In this document: positions 22,304-33,294 of the stretch, in pieces
How positions within the stretch are numbered: the first letter of the stretch is position 1
How the letters are laid out: the number at the start of each line of letters is the position of its first letter
DNA from: Syntrophobacter fumaroxidans MPOB
GTDB taxonomy: Bacteria; Desulfobacterota; Syntrophobacteria; Syntrophobacterales; Syntrophobacteraceae
Reading direction: 5' to 3'
DNA: 64,000 nucleotides
NCBI RefSeq assembly: GCF_000014965.1
Contig: NC_008554.1
Location: 1,352,001-1,416,000 of the forward strand
Notes under the pieces: model-generated
What the model saw: only the letters and a program-made list of their open reading frames with translations
Databases searched by the model: none
Told to the model about the DNA's origin: nothing
Made by a program: the position numbers and the translations under genes

Positions 22304-23394
22304 CTGCTCCCGGCGACCTCCCGATAGACCTCGAGCGTCTCCGCCATCATCGTCTCGAAGGACAAGTCCCTGACGGCCAGTGCGTAGGCATTTTCCACCT
22401 GGGCCCGGGGCAAATCATCGAGCACCCCGACGACCGTTTCAGCCAGCTTCCGGACATCTGCGCACGGATACAGGAAGCCGGTGCGGCCATCCTCGACGAG
22501 CTCCGGTATCCCGCCCACGCGGCTCGCCACCACGGGCTTTTTCATCGCGAACGCCTGCGGGATGACCCGGGACCGCGCCTCGATCTCGGAAGTCAGCACG
22601 ATGACGTCGCTCGCGGCGATGAACCGCTCCACGTCTTCCCGGAACCCCGTGAGGACGATCCGGTCGCGGTGCCGGACGCCCCGGATTTCGGCGTCGAGTC
22701 GGGCAAGGAACTCCGGACGGGTCGCCGATCCCACGATGAAAAACCAGGCGTCGGGAATCCGGGCGACGATGTCGTCCACGGCCCTGACCAGGTAATGCTG
22801 GCCCTTGTCCGGCCGGATCATGCCGATGAGCGTGACCGGTCGGGCGGATGGAGGGAGGCCGAATTCGTCCCGGACCGCCTGCCCGTCCACACCGGGATGG
22901 AATTGCCCGAGGTCGATGCCGTCGCCGACCACGCGTATTCGGGAACGTTTTCCCAGACCCTGGTTGACGATCCGGTCGGCGATGCTGCCCGATGCGGCGA
23001 TGATCCGGTCCGATCCCAGCCGCCAGGTCAGCCGGTGCGGGAGGTCGTCCCGGAGGGCGACGCAGACGTGTTGAGTGCGAACCACCGGGATGGAGAGCAG
23101 CCGGGCCGCCATGGCCGTGCTTGCATCCCGCGAGCTGTGGCAGTCGATGACGTCGATGCGGCGCCGTTTTGCGAAACGTATGAGCGAGAGGACGGCTATC
23201 GGGCTGAGGGACCCTCGAAATGGAACCACCTGGCGCGGCAGGTTCCGCCGGGCTGCTTCCCGGTAGACGGCGGATTCCTCCCTGGCCAGGAGCCAGAATT
23301 CATGCCCGCGATCGCGCGCCCAACGGATCTGTTCGAGGATCCGAAGCTCCTGGCCCCCGAGGTTGATCGAGCTCTCCGTATGCGCGACTCTCAT
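22300..23394 (-). CDS. GT4-family glycosyltransferase
   Basis: 364 residues. I start at ATG 23394 (MRVAHTESSINLGGQELRI); a longer frame would run through the tRNA-Ala gene. The GT-B layout is complete: an N-terminal acceptor domain with GGQELRILEQI, IDVIDCHSSRDAS and PVVRTQHV, and a C-terminal nucleotide-sugar domain with TLIGMIRPDKGQHYLVRAV, DVIVLTSEIEARSRVIPQAF and PVVASRVGGIPELVEDGRTG. The E-x7-E donor motif is replaced by E..ARSRVIPQA. It is co-transcribed with the deacetylase. The donor and acceptor sugars cannot be told. Confidence 0.9.
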   Translation of the reverse strand: MRVAHTESSINLGGQELRILEQIRWARDRGHEFWLLAREESAVYREAARRNLPRQVVPFRGSLSPIAVLSLIRFAKRRRIDVIDCHSSRDASTAMAARLLSIPVVRTQHVCVALRDDLPHRLTWRLGSDRIIAASGSIADRIVNQGLGKRSRIRVVGDGIDLGQFHPGVDGQAVRDEFGLPPSARPVTLIGMIRPDKGQHYLVRAVDDIVARIPDAWFFIVGSATRPEFLARLDAEIRGVRHRDRIVLTGFREDVERFIAASDVIVLTSEIEARSRVIPQAFAMKKPVVASRVGGIPELVEDGRTGFLYPCADVRKLAETVVGVLDDLPRAQVENAYALAVRDLSFETMMAETLEVYREVAGSR

Positions 23395-23526
23395 GGCCGG
23401 GCCATCCTTCCGAGCGCCAACGAGCGCACGGGGAAAAACCGGGGGCGGATCCGCGGAAAACGATGCGGCCTCTTGCTCCATAAGCAAAAAAGGGTCGGCC
23501 TCATTCGGCCAACCCTTGTTCGTTTC

Positions 23527-23602
<76 letters not shown>

Positions 23603-24171
23603 ACGATCCTCGAGAATTTTCTTGCCGGACGCCGACCGTCACCGGTCGATTCCGGCCTCCCCCTCACTCGGCGGGCAAGGAAGGCGTAAAGGCATGCTAC
23701 ACCAACAGAGGGCCAAAATCAAGGTCCCGCGTGGAACCGGACTTCGTGAAAAGCCGGCGGCAGGTTCCGAGTGGGCCATTCGTGTATCGTTGGCCACAAG
23801 GTCGGATGGGCGGGCGGTTTGGAGTCGAGCCCCGGCATGGATCGGCAAACTCGCGCGATGCCGGCGAGGGCCTGGCGGTCGCGGTGCAGGAGCGATGACC
23901 GAGCGCTTCCGCAATGGATGCGGGAGGGCTTCCCTCTCCGGCATGGGTCTCACGACCGCGGTGCGTTCAGGATGACACAACCCCTGCCCATCGAGAGGTG
24001 ATGCGGGCGGGGATACCCCCTACGGACCGATGTGCCCGTCAGACGTAGAGGAGGACTTTATCCCCGTCCGCCCAATGCACTCATCTTAAACACGAAATTG
24101 TATCGCGACCCGCGGGCCGCAGCTTCGACGGATTGCCCGGCGGGCACTCCCGAGAGGAAGAACCGTTCCGG
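23603..24171. other. Intergenic region with dispersed repeat
   Basis: No gene recognised. It holds copy 2 of repeat family A. The rest shows no coding pattern I trust. Confidence 0.5.
23961..24046. repeat. Dispersed repeat family A, copy 2
   Basis: Second copy of the element at 631-730, same orientation, 23.3 kb away. It shares GGTGCGTT, ACACAAC, a GCGGGC block and TACGGACCGATGTGCC. Confidence 0.75.
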
Positions 24172-25548
<1,377 letters not shown>

Positions 25549-25700
25549 GGGGTTCCTCCGCATTGCCCGAATCCTCATGGGATTTATTGATCTGGCCCGA
25601 AGGCCGGCACGAATCTTCAAGGGGTTCCTCCTTCCCGGTTTCATGGGCTTTGGGTTGCAGGGAAGCCAATCGGGTCTGCTCGTCCTGTTCCAGGTCACGG
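25549..25700 (-). repeat. Duplicated leader and ribosome-binding region upstream of propeller gene 3
   Basis: GGAGGAACCCC-TTG-AAGA occurs twice 72 bp apart, giving two possible TTG starts (25620 and 25548) in one frame. The same arrangement is upstream of propeller gene 2 (27116-27270), with long near-identical stretches. Confidence 0.75.
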
Positions 25701-25771
25701 GTCACGTTTGCTCTCCATAGGGTTCCTGCTCCTCGGACAACGTCGCAACCCGGCCCCGCCGGATTCACCGT

Positions 25772-27115
25772 TCAGTTCCCGTTCGTATCGTATTTGATGG
25801 TTACATAATCCGCGCCGGAGTACATATTAGGCGAACCGCCCGTGACGTAGACATTCCCGCCGGCGGTCACGACCAGAGCCGTGGCTGTGCCCACCACTTC
25901 CATCCTCACCCATTGCCGGTTTCCATCCGTATCGTACTTGACGGTTCCGTACTTCGAGAGTCCGGAAGCGTCCACCGCCTGGCCCGTCACGTACACGTTG
26001 CCCGCGGAGTCCACGCCTATCGCGGTCGGGGTATCCCACGCATCGTGAGGCCCCTGGAGGCGTTTTATCCACTGCCGGTTTCCATCCGCGTCGTATTTGA
26101 TGGTCGTGTAGTCGAGGTATGAGTAAATGCCCTCGGCTTCGCCCGTCACGTAGACGTTGCCGGCGGAGTCCACGGCTATGGCCTTACCCGTGTCGTTTTC
26201 ATTCCGAGGACCGTTGTAGCGCCTCACCCACTTCTCGTTTCCTTCCGTGTCATACTTGATGGTGGCATAGTCCAGCGAGCCGTAATCTTCCGACCCCATC
26301 GAACCTCCCGTGACATAAACGTTTCCGCTCCGGTCCACGGCCATTGCCGCGGGCATATCGTAAAGCCCACCCGGGCCGTTGTAGTGCCGCTCCCACTTCA
26401 GGCCGCCATCCGCACCATACTTGATGGTCACATAGTCGTAGTTCTCCGGATCGGCTGCGCCCGCGACATAGACGTTTCCTATGCCGTCCAGCGCTATGCC
26501 GATGGGGGTCCTGGCGTTCCAGGGACCCTTGTAATGCCTCACCCACTGCCGTTTCCCGTTCGTATCATACTTGATCGTCCCAAAATGGCTGTAAGTGGAT
26601 TCGCCGTCGACACGGCCGGTCACATAGACGTTCCCGCCGCCGTCAACGGCCAGGGCCACGGCTTTGTCGTTCTTATTCTGAGGGCCGTTGTACCGTCTCA
26701 CCCACTGCCGCTTCCCGTTCGTGTCGTACTTGACGGTGGCATAATCGTAGCCTGAATCAAGTCCCATCGATGTGCCCGTGACGTAGACGTTCCCGTCGCG
26801 GTCCAAGGCGATGGCCGCAGCCTCGTCATTGTAATTTTTCGGGCCGTTATATCGAGCCACCCATTTGCGGCTTCCGTACCTGTCGTACTTGACGGTTGCA
26901 TAATCGAGGTAGGTGTGGTTACCCGTTGATTCGCCGGTTACGTAGACATTCCCGCCGCGGTCCACAGCGATCCCGGTCGCAAAGTCGCCTCCCCCGTAAC
27001 GTTGCACCCACCCCGCCCATGCAACGGCCGAGCAGCTCAGGATGCAGGACAATAACAGCGAGGCAACGGTCAGGGTCGGTCTCGGAAATCCAGGCAAGCT
27101 GAAGGGGGTCTTCAA
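25772..27115 (-). CDS. Exported SBBP-repeat beta-propeller protein (paralogue 2 of 3)
   Basis: 447 residues from the in-frame TTG at 27115. The TTG at 27187 has the better AAGGAGG and would add 24 residues, so the start is ambiguous. The signal peptide includes TLTVASLLLSCILSCSAVAWA. The mature part has about eight SBBP blades with the same AVD..GNVYVTG and YATVKYD cadence. Long blocks are identical to paralogue 1, for example GPGGLYDMPAAMAVDRSGN and SMGSEDYGSLDYATIKYD, so the two genes duplicated recently or are kept alike by gene conversion. It ends about 220 bp before the start of paralogue 3. Confidence 0.85.
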   Translation of the reverse strand: MKTPFSLPGFPRPTLTVASLLLSCILSCSAVAWAGWVQRYGGGDFATGIAVDRGGNVYVTGESTGNHTYLDYATVKYDRYGSRKWVARYNGPKNYNDEAAAIALDRDGNVYVTGTSMGLDSGYDYATVKYDTNGKRQWVRRYNGPQNKNDKAVALAVDGGGNVYVTGRVDGESTYSHFGTIKYDTNGKRQWVRHYKGPWNARTPIGIALDGIGNVYVAGAADPENYDYVTIKYGADGGLKWERHYNGPGGLYDMPAAMAVDRSGNVYVTGGSMGSEDYGSLDYATIKYDTEGNEKWVRRYNGPRNENDTGKAIAVDSAGNVYVTGEAEGIYSYLDYTTIKYDADGNRQWIKRLQGPHDAWDTPTAIGVDSAGNVYVTGQAVDASGLSKYGTVKYDTDGNRQWVRMEVVGTATALVVTAGGNVYVTGGSPNMYSGADYVTIKYDTNGN

Positions 27116-27270
27116 GGGGTTCCTTCGCGTTGCCCGAATCCTCATGGGATTTATTGCTCTGGCCCGGAGGCCGGCACAAATCTTCAAGGGGTTCCTCCTT
27201 CACGGTTTCATGGGCTTTGGGTTGCAGGGAATCCAATCGGGGCGGCTTGTCCTGTTCCAGGTCACGGGTC
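27116..27270 (-). repeat. Duplicated leader and ribosome-binding region upstream of propeller gene 2
   Basis: Near-identical to 25549-25700, including the two TTG codons each preceded by a GGA(G)GAACCCC block. It shows that the duplication unit covered the upstream region as well as the gene. Confidence 0.75.
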
Positions 27271-27339
27271 ACGCTTGTTGTCCATGAGGTTCCCGCACCC
27301 CGAGCCACGTCTCAACCCGGCCGCCTGCGGATTCACCGT

Positions 27340-28710
27340 TCAGTTCCCGTTCGTGTCGTATTTGATGGTGACATAATCCGCGTCGGTGGAGTACGCGCCA
27401 TATGAAATGCCCGTGACATAGACATTCCCGCCGGCGGTCACGACCATGGCAGTGGCCACGCTAGTACCGCCCCCCGAGTAGAACTTCACCCATTGCCGGT
27501 TTCCATCCGTATCGTACTTGACGGTTCCATACCTCCAGTACCCGGAGGCGCCCTCCACCTGGCCCGTCACGTAGACGTTGCCCGCAGAGTCCACGCCTAT
27601 CGCGGTGGGAACCTCAACCGCATCGCGAGGCCCCAGGAGGCGTTTTATCCACTGCCGATTTCCATCGGCGTCGTACTTGATGGTCGTGTAGTCGAGGGAT
27701 GAGTAAATGCCCTCGGCTTCGCCCGTCACATAGACGTTGCCGGCGGAGTCCACGGCTATGGCCTTACTCGTATCGTTTTCATTCCGAGGACCGTTGTAGC
27801 GCCGCACCCACTTCTCGTTTCCTTCCGTGTCATACTTGATGGTGGCATAGTCCAGCGAGCCGTAATCTTCCGACCCCATCGAACCTCCCGTGACATAAAC
27901 GTTTCCGCTCCGGTCCACGGCCATTGCCGCGGGCATATCGTAAAGCCCACCCGGGCCGTTGTAGTGCCGCTCCCACTTCAGGCCGCCATCCGCGTCGTAC
28001 TTGATGGTCACATAGTCGAAGGTGCCCGGATCGGCTGCCCCCGAGACATAGACGTTTCCGATGCCGTCCACGGCTATGGCGGCGGGGGTTTTGGCGTTCC
28101 AAGGCCCCTTGTAATGCCTCACCCACTGCCGTTTCCCGTTCGTATCGTACTTGATGGTCGCAAAATGGCCGTAATCATCGCCGTCGACACGGCCGGTCAC
28201 ATAGACGTTCCCGCCGCCGTCAACGGCCAGGGCCATGGCTTTGTCGTTCTTGTTCTGAGGGCCGTTGTACCGTCTCACCCACTGCCGCTTCCCGTTCGTG
28301 TCGTACTTGACGGTTGCATAATCGTAGCCTGAAGAGAGCCCCATCGATTTGCCCGTGACGTAGACGTTCCCGTCGGGGTCCACGGCAATGGCCGCGGCCT
28401 CGTCATTGTAGTTCTTCGGGCCGTTGTATCGCCGCACCCACTTTCGGTTTCCATACCTGTCATACTTGATCGTCGCATAATCGATGTATGTGTAGTTTCC
28501 CGATATGAAACCCGCCGAAGCGCCCGTGACATAGACGTTCCCGCCGCGGTCCACGGCGATCCCCGTAGCAAAGTCCCCTCCCCCGCCGCCGTACCGCTGG
28601 ACCCACCCCGCCGATGCCACGGCCGGGCAGCTCAAGATGCTGAAGAAAAGCAGTGGAACGACAATTTGGATTGTTCTCGGAAGCCTTGGAAAGTTGACAG
28701 GAGTCTTCAA
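27340..28710 (-). CDS. Exported SBBP-repeat beta-propeller protein (paralogue 1 of 3)
   Basis: 456 residues from TTG 28710, with GAGGAGG 6-7 bases upstream. This upstream gene has only a single start region, unlike its two paralogues. The signal peptide is LPRTIQIVVPLLFFSILSCPAVASA. About eight SBBP blades follow, in near identity to paralogue 2 over most of the length. It starts about 90 bp after the stop of a small exported protein, so all four exported genes may be one transcript. No membrane anchor. Confidence 0.88.
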   Translation of the reverse strand: MKTPVNFPRLPRTIQIVVPLLFFSILSCPAVASAGWVQRYGGGGGDFATGIAVDRGGNVYVTGASAGFISGNYTYIDYATIKYDRYGNRKWVRRYNGPKNYNDEAAAIAVDPDGNVYVTGKSMGLSSGYDYATVKYDTNGKRQWVRRYNGPQNKNDKAMALAVDGGGNVYVTGRVDGDDYGHFATIKYDTNGKRQWVRHYKGPWNAKTPAAIAVDGIGNVYVSGAADPGTFDYVTIKYDADGGLKWERHYNGPGGLYDMPAAMAVDRSGNVYVTGGSMGSEDYGSLDYATIKYDTEGNEKWVRRYNGPRNENDTSKAIAVDSAGNVYVTGEAEGIYSSLDYTTIKYDADGNRQWIKRLLGPRDAVEVPTAIGVDSAGNVYVTGQVEGASGYWRYGTVKYDTDGNRQWVKFYSGGGTSVATAMVVTAGGNVYVTGISYGAYSTDADYVTIKYDTNGN

Positions 28711-28799
28711 GCGGTTCCTCCTCGTGGTTCTATGGGCCTCAAGCTTCAGGGAATCGAATCGGGGCGGCGTTCACCCTTGTCGCCGAAATCCCCATTGCA

Positions 28800-29471
28800 T
28801 CAGGGAATCGGCGGATCGGAGTCCCCGAACTGGATCAGTTCCTTGGTGAAGGAGCTTTGGGTTTCTTTCTCGGGGTTCGTGGTGTCCTTGATCTTGGAAA
28901 CCCACGATTTCAACTTCTCACGCCCGGGTGCGTACAACTCGGTGGTCATTCTCATCACACCAGGGGAATATTCATATTTACGAATTTTTATACAGTTGGA
29001 GAAGGTTCCGGGTGCGGTATGGACGGTTATTCCTTTCTGTGTCACACATATACATATAACAGTGAATTGAGTCGCATTCGTTCTCTTGTTTCTCATGATT
29101 ATACTGCGATGGTATGACTGGTTTACCGTGAGCAGCCTTGGAAATGTGCAGGCAGGTTCGAAAATCCACATGTCTTTTCCGTCGTTCATACCGATTATTT
29201 GAAAACTGGTCGACGTCACCTTGAACACCGTGGAGGAATCGAAAGTCCAGCCGGCTCCTTCGTTGTTGTAATACTTGCGGACGATCTGCCCGCTCGCCCC
29301 GGCTACCGTAATGAAACCTTGCTTGGACGTGCCGCCTGATTCCTGAAAGATGGACCACTTGCCGGGCTTGAGCGCCGAGTAGTTGACGATGTCGACCGTA
29401 GCCGCCGAAACCGATGAACTCAAGGCCAATACCGCGAGGACAATGACCGCCCAAACGACCGATCTTCTCAT
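28800..29471 (-). CDS. Exported protein of unknown function
   Basis: 223 residues; ATG 29471 behind GAGGGGGGAA gives a signal peptide (RRSVVWAVIVLAVLALSSSVSA). The mature domain looks beta-rich (TVDIVNYSALKPGKWSIFQES, GWTFDSSTVFKVTSTSFQIIG), in the style of lipoprotein-like or DUF-type domains that open with a Y..L..G..W pattern. Two to three Cys residues (ACTF, CICV) might pair. It lies directly upstream of the propeller triplet on the same strand. The frame is open further upstream, but the signal peptide settles the start. The DNA around 28960-29200 is clearly AT-richer than its surroundings, hinting at transfer. Confidence 0.75.
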   Translation of the reverse strand: MRRSVVWAVIVLAVLALSSSVSAATVDIVNYSALKPGKWSIFQESGGTSKQGFITVAGASGQIVRKYYNNEGAGWTFDSSTVFKVTSTSFQIIGMNDGKDMWIFEPACTFPRLLTVNQSYHRSIIMRNKRTNATQFTVICICVTQKGITVHTAPGTFSNCIKIRKYEYSPGVMRMTTELYAPGREKLKSWVSKIKDTTNPEKETQSSFTKELIQFGDSDPPIP

Positions 29472-30200
29472 TATGTTCCCCCCTCTGTATGTATATAACG
29501 CAGAAAGATGCAATTCATGCCGCGATGCACCAAAAGCGCCCAGGGCAAGCGGAATCCGCTTCAAGGACTTCCAAAATCTTGAATCCAATAATGGGTTTTG
29601 TCCGATAATTCTTGCGACGTAACGTCCAAAGCGTGCCCCGGCGCGTTTCGCAAAACCGGAACCGCCGGGAATCGCTTCACTGAGCGGGCAAAAGTGTACA
29701 ATTCCATACCATGAAGCTGTGAAAATCGCCACGAATAATCCGAAAAATCTTCTCGACTCGGCCGCGAGAGAACCCCGGAGTGCACTCACGAGCTCCGTTC
29801 CACCCTAAAATCCTGTGATAACAACCTATTGGCGGCATCCGGAATGATCCGGGATCGCTGCAACCGTTCCCGGGGTGCTCTCAGGAAACGAACGGTCGGT
29901 GCAAGCCCTTCGGGCTGAGCCGTCCACATTGTACCCCTGGGCGGATTCCACCGTTCTCCAGGCGAGGTATCCGGCTTCTGCCGGGAAGCCCGTAGGAAGA
30001 AACATCTCGGTTCACCCTCTCTTGAGGACATTCCGGAGCGGGGAAACCTTCCATTGCGAAACAATAGAAACGGGCTGTCGCATAAGGCATGCAGGGGAGG
30101 CATCCAAAAAGCAGAGACCCATCCTTCAGCCTTCGTGATGCGCCAGAAAAGCGCGCAGAGGCTGAGAATGGGTCATATCTGATTGGAATTCGAATTGGAG
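29472..30200. other. Intergenic region, no gene recognised
   Basis: About 730 bp without a believable gene on either strand, ending at tRNA-Ala. It should hold the promoter of the exported protein and propeller genes, but no strong sigma-70 pair stands out. Confidence 0.5.
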
Positions 30201-30273
<73 letters not shown>

Positions 30274-30636
30274 ACGAGGAGTTGAGAAGTTACTCGAAGC
30301 GATCGATTCTGTCAATCGTCTTTTCTCACGACTTTTCCAGAAACATCGTCTTCCGACACAATCCACAGAGATAGATCGGCTGGATGAAAAGGAACCCGGG
30401 CGGCCGGACGCGTCATGTCGCGGTGCCGGGAGACGGCCGCCGTATTCTGGACACGCAAAAGAAAAGACGACCGCGGGACAGGGGACACTCGAACGCGGAC
30501 TAGGCGTTCCAGGCAATCGTGCGCCGTCGCCCTTCCCTTTCACCCGATCGCCTTCCCGCGCCGGAGCGGAGGCTTTTCGCGGGCCCAATTTTCCTTGACA
30601 CTCTCGAAGCCCTCTGTTTATAGTCCCCGAGTACGG
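30274..30636. other. Intergenic region between tRNA-Ala and tRNA-Leu
   Basis: No gene recognised. A candidate promoter for tRNA-Leu is TTGACA at about 30595-30600 and TATAGT at 30619-30624, 18 bases apart. Confidence 0.55.
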
Positions 30637-30724
30637 GCCGGAGTGGTGGAACTGGTAGACGCGCTGGACTCAAAATCCAGTGTCCCTTGCGGACGTGAGA
30701 GTTCGATTCTCTCCTCCGGCACCA
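30637..30724 (+). tRNA. tRNA-Leu (CAA), integration site of the downstream element
   Basis: 88 nt: acceptor GCCGGAG/CTCCGGC, anticodon stem CTGGA/TCCAG with loop CTCAAAA (anticodon CAA), a long variable arm typical of class II tRNAs, T-loop GTTCGATTC, and encoded ACCA. Its last 59 bp are repeated exactly at 33295-33353, so the integrated element restores the tRNA 3' end. Confidence 0.97.
30666..30724 (+). repeat. att repeat, left (within tRNA-Leu)
   Basis: 59 bp identical to 33295-33353; covers the anticodon arm through the CCA end of tRNA-Leu. Confidence 0.95.
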
Positions 30725-30738
30725 AGAAAATCAAGGAG

Positions 30739-31728
30739 TTAGCCGTTTTGGTTGGCTCCTCTTTTTTTGCGGATTTTCAGGATTGTGCCCATTTTTGTGC
30801 CCAGGACGGAATCTTGCTCTTGCAGGTAGGCCTCTTGGCGGGATGCTGCCTTCTTAAGATCTTCACCGGAGGTCACATCGTAACGGTCGAATACCGACCG
30901 GGTCTTGTGGCCGGAAATCTTCATCGCGATCCGCTCCGAGATGCCGGACCGGACCATGTTTCTGACTGCGGTCCTTCGCAGGTCGTGAAAGAGCTTGCCG
31001 CTGATCCCTGCTTCAGTGCACGCCGTGTCCCAGGACTTTCTGAAGTCCCTGATCCGGTCCATGCCGGCCTCGTTGGGGAACACATAGGCGGAGAGCTTGC
31101 CGGTTTCCTTGCGGGCGATCCACTGCGTCTGGAAGACCTCTTTCAGTTCTTCGTCGAGGTAGACCATCCGCGGGTTGTCATTCTTCGTGTCTCCGGGATC
31201 GAGGCGGACAATGCCGTTGTCGAGGTCGACTTGTGCCCATTGTAGGCACAAAATCTCGCTCTTTCGCCACCCGGTCTTGAACCCGAACGTGACCACACCC
31301 TTGAGGTAGGAAGGGAGAGCATCGCGAAGGGCGAGGAAGTCGGCGCGCTCGAAAAACCCTTCCCGGGCGTTACGCTCCTTGAGCATGGGGATATGCGGCA
31401 CACGGTCAACCTTGGGCGGCGTGCTCTGGGCCCCGAGTTTGAGCATTCGCTTCAGGGCCGCGAGTTCCCGGTTGATTGTGGCATGCGCGGCGCCGGAGCC
31501 CATGCGCTCTTCGATATAGGTCTTCACGGTGGCCGTCGTGATGTCTGCGATCCGCATGCCCTCGAACTTCTCCTTCAGGTGCCTGGTGCTGATTTCCGCC
31601 CTTTCCAGGCTCTTGCGCTGGTTGATCCGGTAGTCGGTCAGGAAGTCCTCGGCGAGTTCGTCAAACTTCACATGGTCGCCGTGGTGTTTTGGAAAAGGGC
31701 GGGGGCCCCACCACGCCGGCGCCGTCAA
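30739..31728 (-). CDS. Tyrosine recombinase (integrase), N-terminally short
   Basis: 329 residues. The catalytic set is complete: R155 (GWRKSEIL), K182, H248-D-L-R251, H274 (SGHKTR) and Y283 (DRYD). A core-binding SAM-like domain spans about residues 20-110 (FDELAEDFLTDYRIN, TVKTYIEERM). The stop lies 15 bp from the tRNA-Leu 3' end, the classical place for a tRNA-targeting integrase. The N-terminal arm-binding domain usual in this family (about 50-60 residues) is missing. The first 20 residues look like read-in sequence, and the real start may be the GTG of HVKFDEL. Either this is a naturally short form or the 5' end was lost. Confidence 0.92.
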   Translation of the reverse strand: MTAPAWWGPRPFPKHHGDHVKFDELAEDFLTDYRINQRKSLERAEISTRHLKEKFEGMRIADITTATVKTYIEERMGSGAAHATINRELAALKRMLKLGAQSTPPKVDRVPHIPMLKERNAREGFFERADFLALRDALPSYLKGVVTFGFKTGWRKSEILCLQWAQVDLDNGIVRLDPGDTKNDNPRMVYLDEELKEVFQTQWIARKETGKLSAYVFPNEAGMDRIRDFRKSWDTACTEAGISGKLFHDLRRTAVRNMVRSGISERIAMKISGHKTRSVFDRYDVTSGEDLKKAASRQEAYLQEQDSVLGTKMGTILKIRKKRGANQNG

Positions 31729-31853
31729 CGCACCGACGCCAGGACGCCGGCCGGAAACCCACCGGACTCGGGTTGAGCATTAATAGACGTCACGACGTAG
31801 AATGTGGTATGAGTGTCAGGAAGTTTCTATTTGCCTCACAGCGGAGGAATTTC

Positions 31854-32192
31854 ATGGATTCCCTTCAGTTCTTGATACAAGGATCGGCTCCGGAACCGTA
31901 TACCGTCACCTTGATAAGAGTGGGGCCTGACATCACCATAAGCTGCTCATGCCCGGGCGCAAAATTTGAAAAACACTGCAAGCACCGCATACGCATCCTG
32001 ACCGGAGACAAGACGGGGATCATCAGCGGTAACGCCGATTGCCTTTGCCAAGTGAGCGAAATGATCCGCGGGACGGCGATCGAGTCCGCCAGGGATCGGT
32101 ACCAGCAGGCTGAGCGGGAAGTCGAAATGGCCAAGAAGAAGTTTATGAAGGTGAAGAAAGAATTGTCGGACCTCATGCAAAGGACGAAGTGA
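31854..32192 (+). CDS. Small SWIM-type zinc-finger protein (element cargo)
   Basis: 112 residues, ATG 31854 behind GGAGG; an in-frame ATG at 31809 is possible. Residues 31-44 read C-S-C...C-K-H, the CxCx8CxH zinc-binding pattern of SWIM domains, in ITISCSCPGAKFEKHCKH. A second CLC pair follows at 63-65. The C-terminal half is a strongly charged coiled coil (YQQAEREVEMAKKKFMKVKKEL). SWIM domains bind DNA or proteins (family knowledge). It shares TGATG with the next gene, so the pair is translationally coupled. A role in sensing nucleic acid or controlling its partner is inference. Confidence 0.8.
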   Translation: MDSLQFLIQGSAPEPYTVTLIRVGPDITISCSCPGAKFEKHCKHRIRILTGDKTGIISGNADCLCQVSEMIRGTAIESARDRYQQAEREVEMAKKKFMKVKKELSDLMQRTK

Positions 32193-33100
32193 TGGAGTTC
32201 TTCGAGGGATTTTCATGGGCTGTGCCGAAAGGATTCAGTGACCCGGTGGCGTTTTGCCGCTTCGAGCGGGGTGATACCTTCTACGACACACCGAAGGCGT
32301 ACGAAGTGTGGTCTGAAGCGCTCAAACACATAAAATACAGCATTCGGGTCCAATCACCTGAACGCGCCATCACCCAGAAACGAGCCCAACCGCCTGAAGG
32401 TGACATCACCGAGGATACCGAGATGGACGCCGACTCAATTGACGATGACAGTTCACCCGAAGGTGCTGATAGCCGGAAGGCCGGGACGAACGCTGACTCA
32501 CTTTTTTCCGACAATTGGACGAAAGAGGCTGTGATCGTCCTTACCGAGTACCAGTCGAAGGATTCTCGGACCATCACGACAACGCAGGGCCGGGTTTATA
32601 CTGCAGTGTGGAAAGGCGATCTTTCTATTCTGGAAGATGACGGTCCTTTTCCGGTTCCGGCCACCCCCGGGACGCTCATTAAGAAAGAGAAGAAGAAGAT
32701 GCTCCTCGAGAACTCGCAACCGTTTATCGAGGGCTTGCGTGCCGATGAGAAGATTGCTGACCCGACCGTGTTCGCACTTCCATACGACGAGACACTTGAA
32801 CTGTACCGGAATAAATTTCAAAGGCTAAGAACTACCATTCCGAATGCGGTGATACTCATCAAAAGGCCGGAAGAGGTCGACATCTCGCATCCCAATGGAT
32901 TTATCCCCACGATGAGGATCGCCTTTTTTATCATGGAGAGTACAGGATATCATGAGGCGGCCGAACTTATCAAGAAAGCTCTGTATAAGCCTGCTAACAA
33001 TAGAGAGACCGAAACGGATCGGTTTAAGGTCAGCGCCCATGGGTTCCTGTTTCCCGACCAGTCGGCTTCAACAGTCGTGCGAGAAACGCGGAAACGATAA
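32192..33100 (+). CDS. Element cargo protein of unknown function
   Basis: 302 residues; ATG 32192 overlaps the preceding stop by one base (a GTG one codon earlier is possible). There is no signal peptide or membrane segment. An N-terminal part (MEFFEGFSWAVPKGFSDPVAF) is followed by an acidic, disordered stretch around residues 68-100 (TEDTEMDADSIDDDSSPEGAD). After it comes a longer alpha/beta region (NAVILIKRPEEVDISHPNG, MRIAFFIMESTGYHEAAELIKKAL). No known motif is recognised. Base composition is more AT-rich than the host genes, in keeping with acquisition on the element. Confidence 0.75.
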   Translation: MEFFEGFSWAVPKGFSDPVAFCRFERGDTFYDTPKAYEVWSEALKHIKYSIRVQSPERAITQKRAQPPEGDITEDTEMDADSIDDDSSPEGADSRKAGTNADSLFSDNWTKEAVIVLTEYQSKDSRTITTTQGRVYTAVWKGDLSILEDDGPFPVPATPGTLIKKEKKKMLLENSQPFIEGLRADEKIADPTVFALPYDETLELYRNKFQRLRTTIPNAVILIKRPEEVDISHPNGFIPTMRIAFFIMESTGYHEAAELIKKALYKPANNRETETDRFKVSAHGFLFPDQSASTVVRETRKR

Positions 33101-33236
33101 CATCGAGTCCCATTTCCGGGTGCCCGCGGACCCGCATGGAATCAGGCGGTCGCGGCGTGCCCGATTGTGCCTAAATTGTGCCCAACAGGGTCAAATATTT
33201 TCAAATAAGACCTAACGAAACCAAAAATCAAAATTA

Positions 33237-33276
33237 GAAACCCGCTCTCCGTAAGGCTTTACGGGGAGCGGGTTTT
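33237..33276. terminator. Strong hairpin terminator at the right end of the element
   Basis: AACCCGCTCTCCGTAA pairs with TTACGGGGAGCGGGTT around a GGC loop (one internal T.G mismatch). TTTT follows on the plus strand and the A-rich side gives T on the minus strand. It closes the SWIM/cargo transcript. Confidence 0.85.
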
Positions 33277-33294
33277 ATGGGGTGTTGCCTATTC

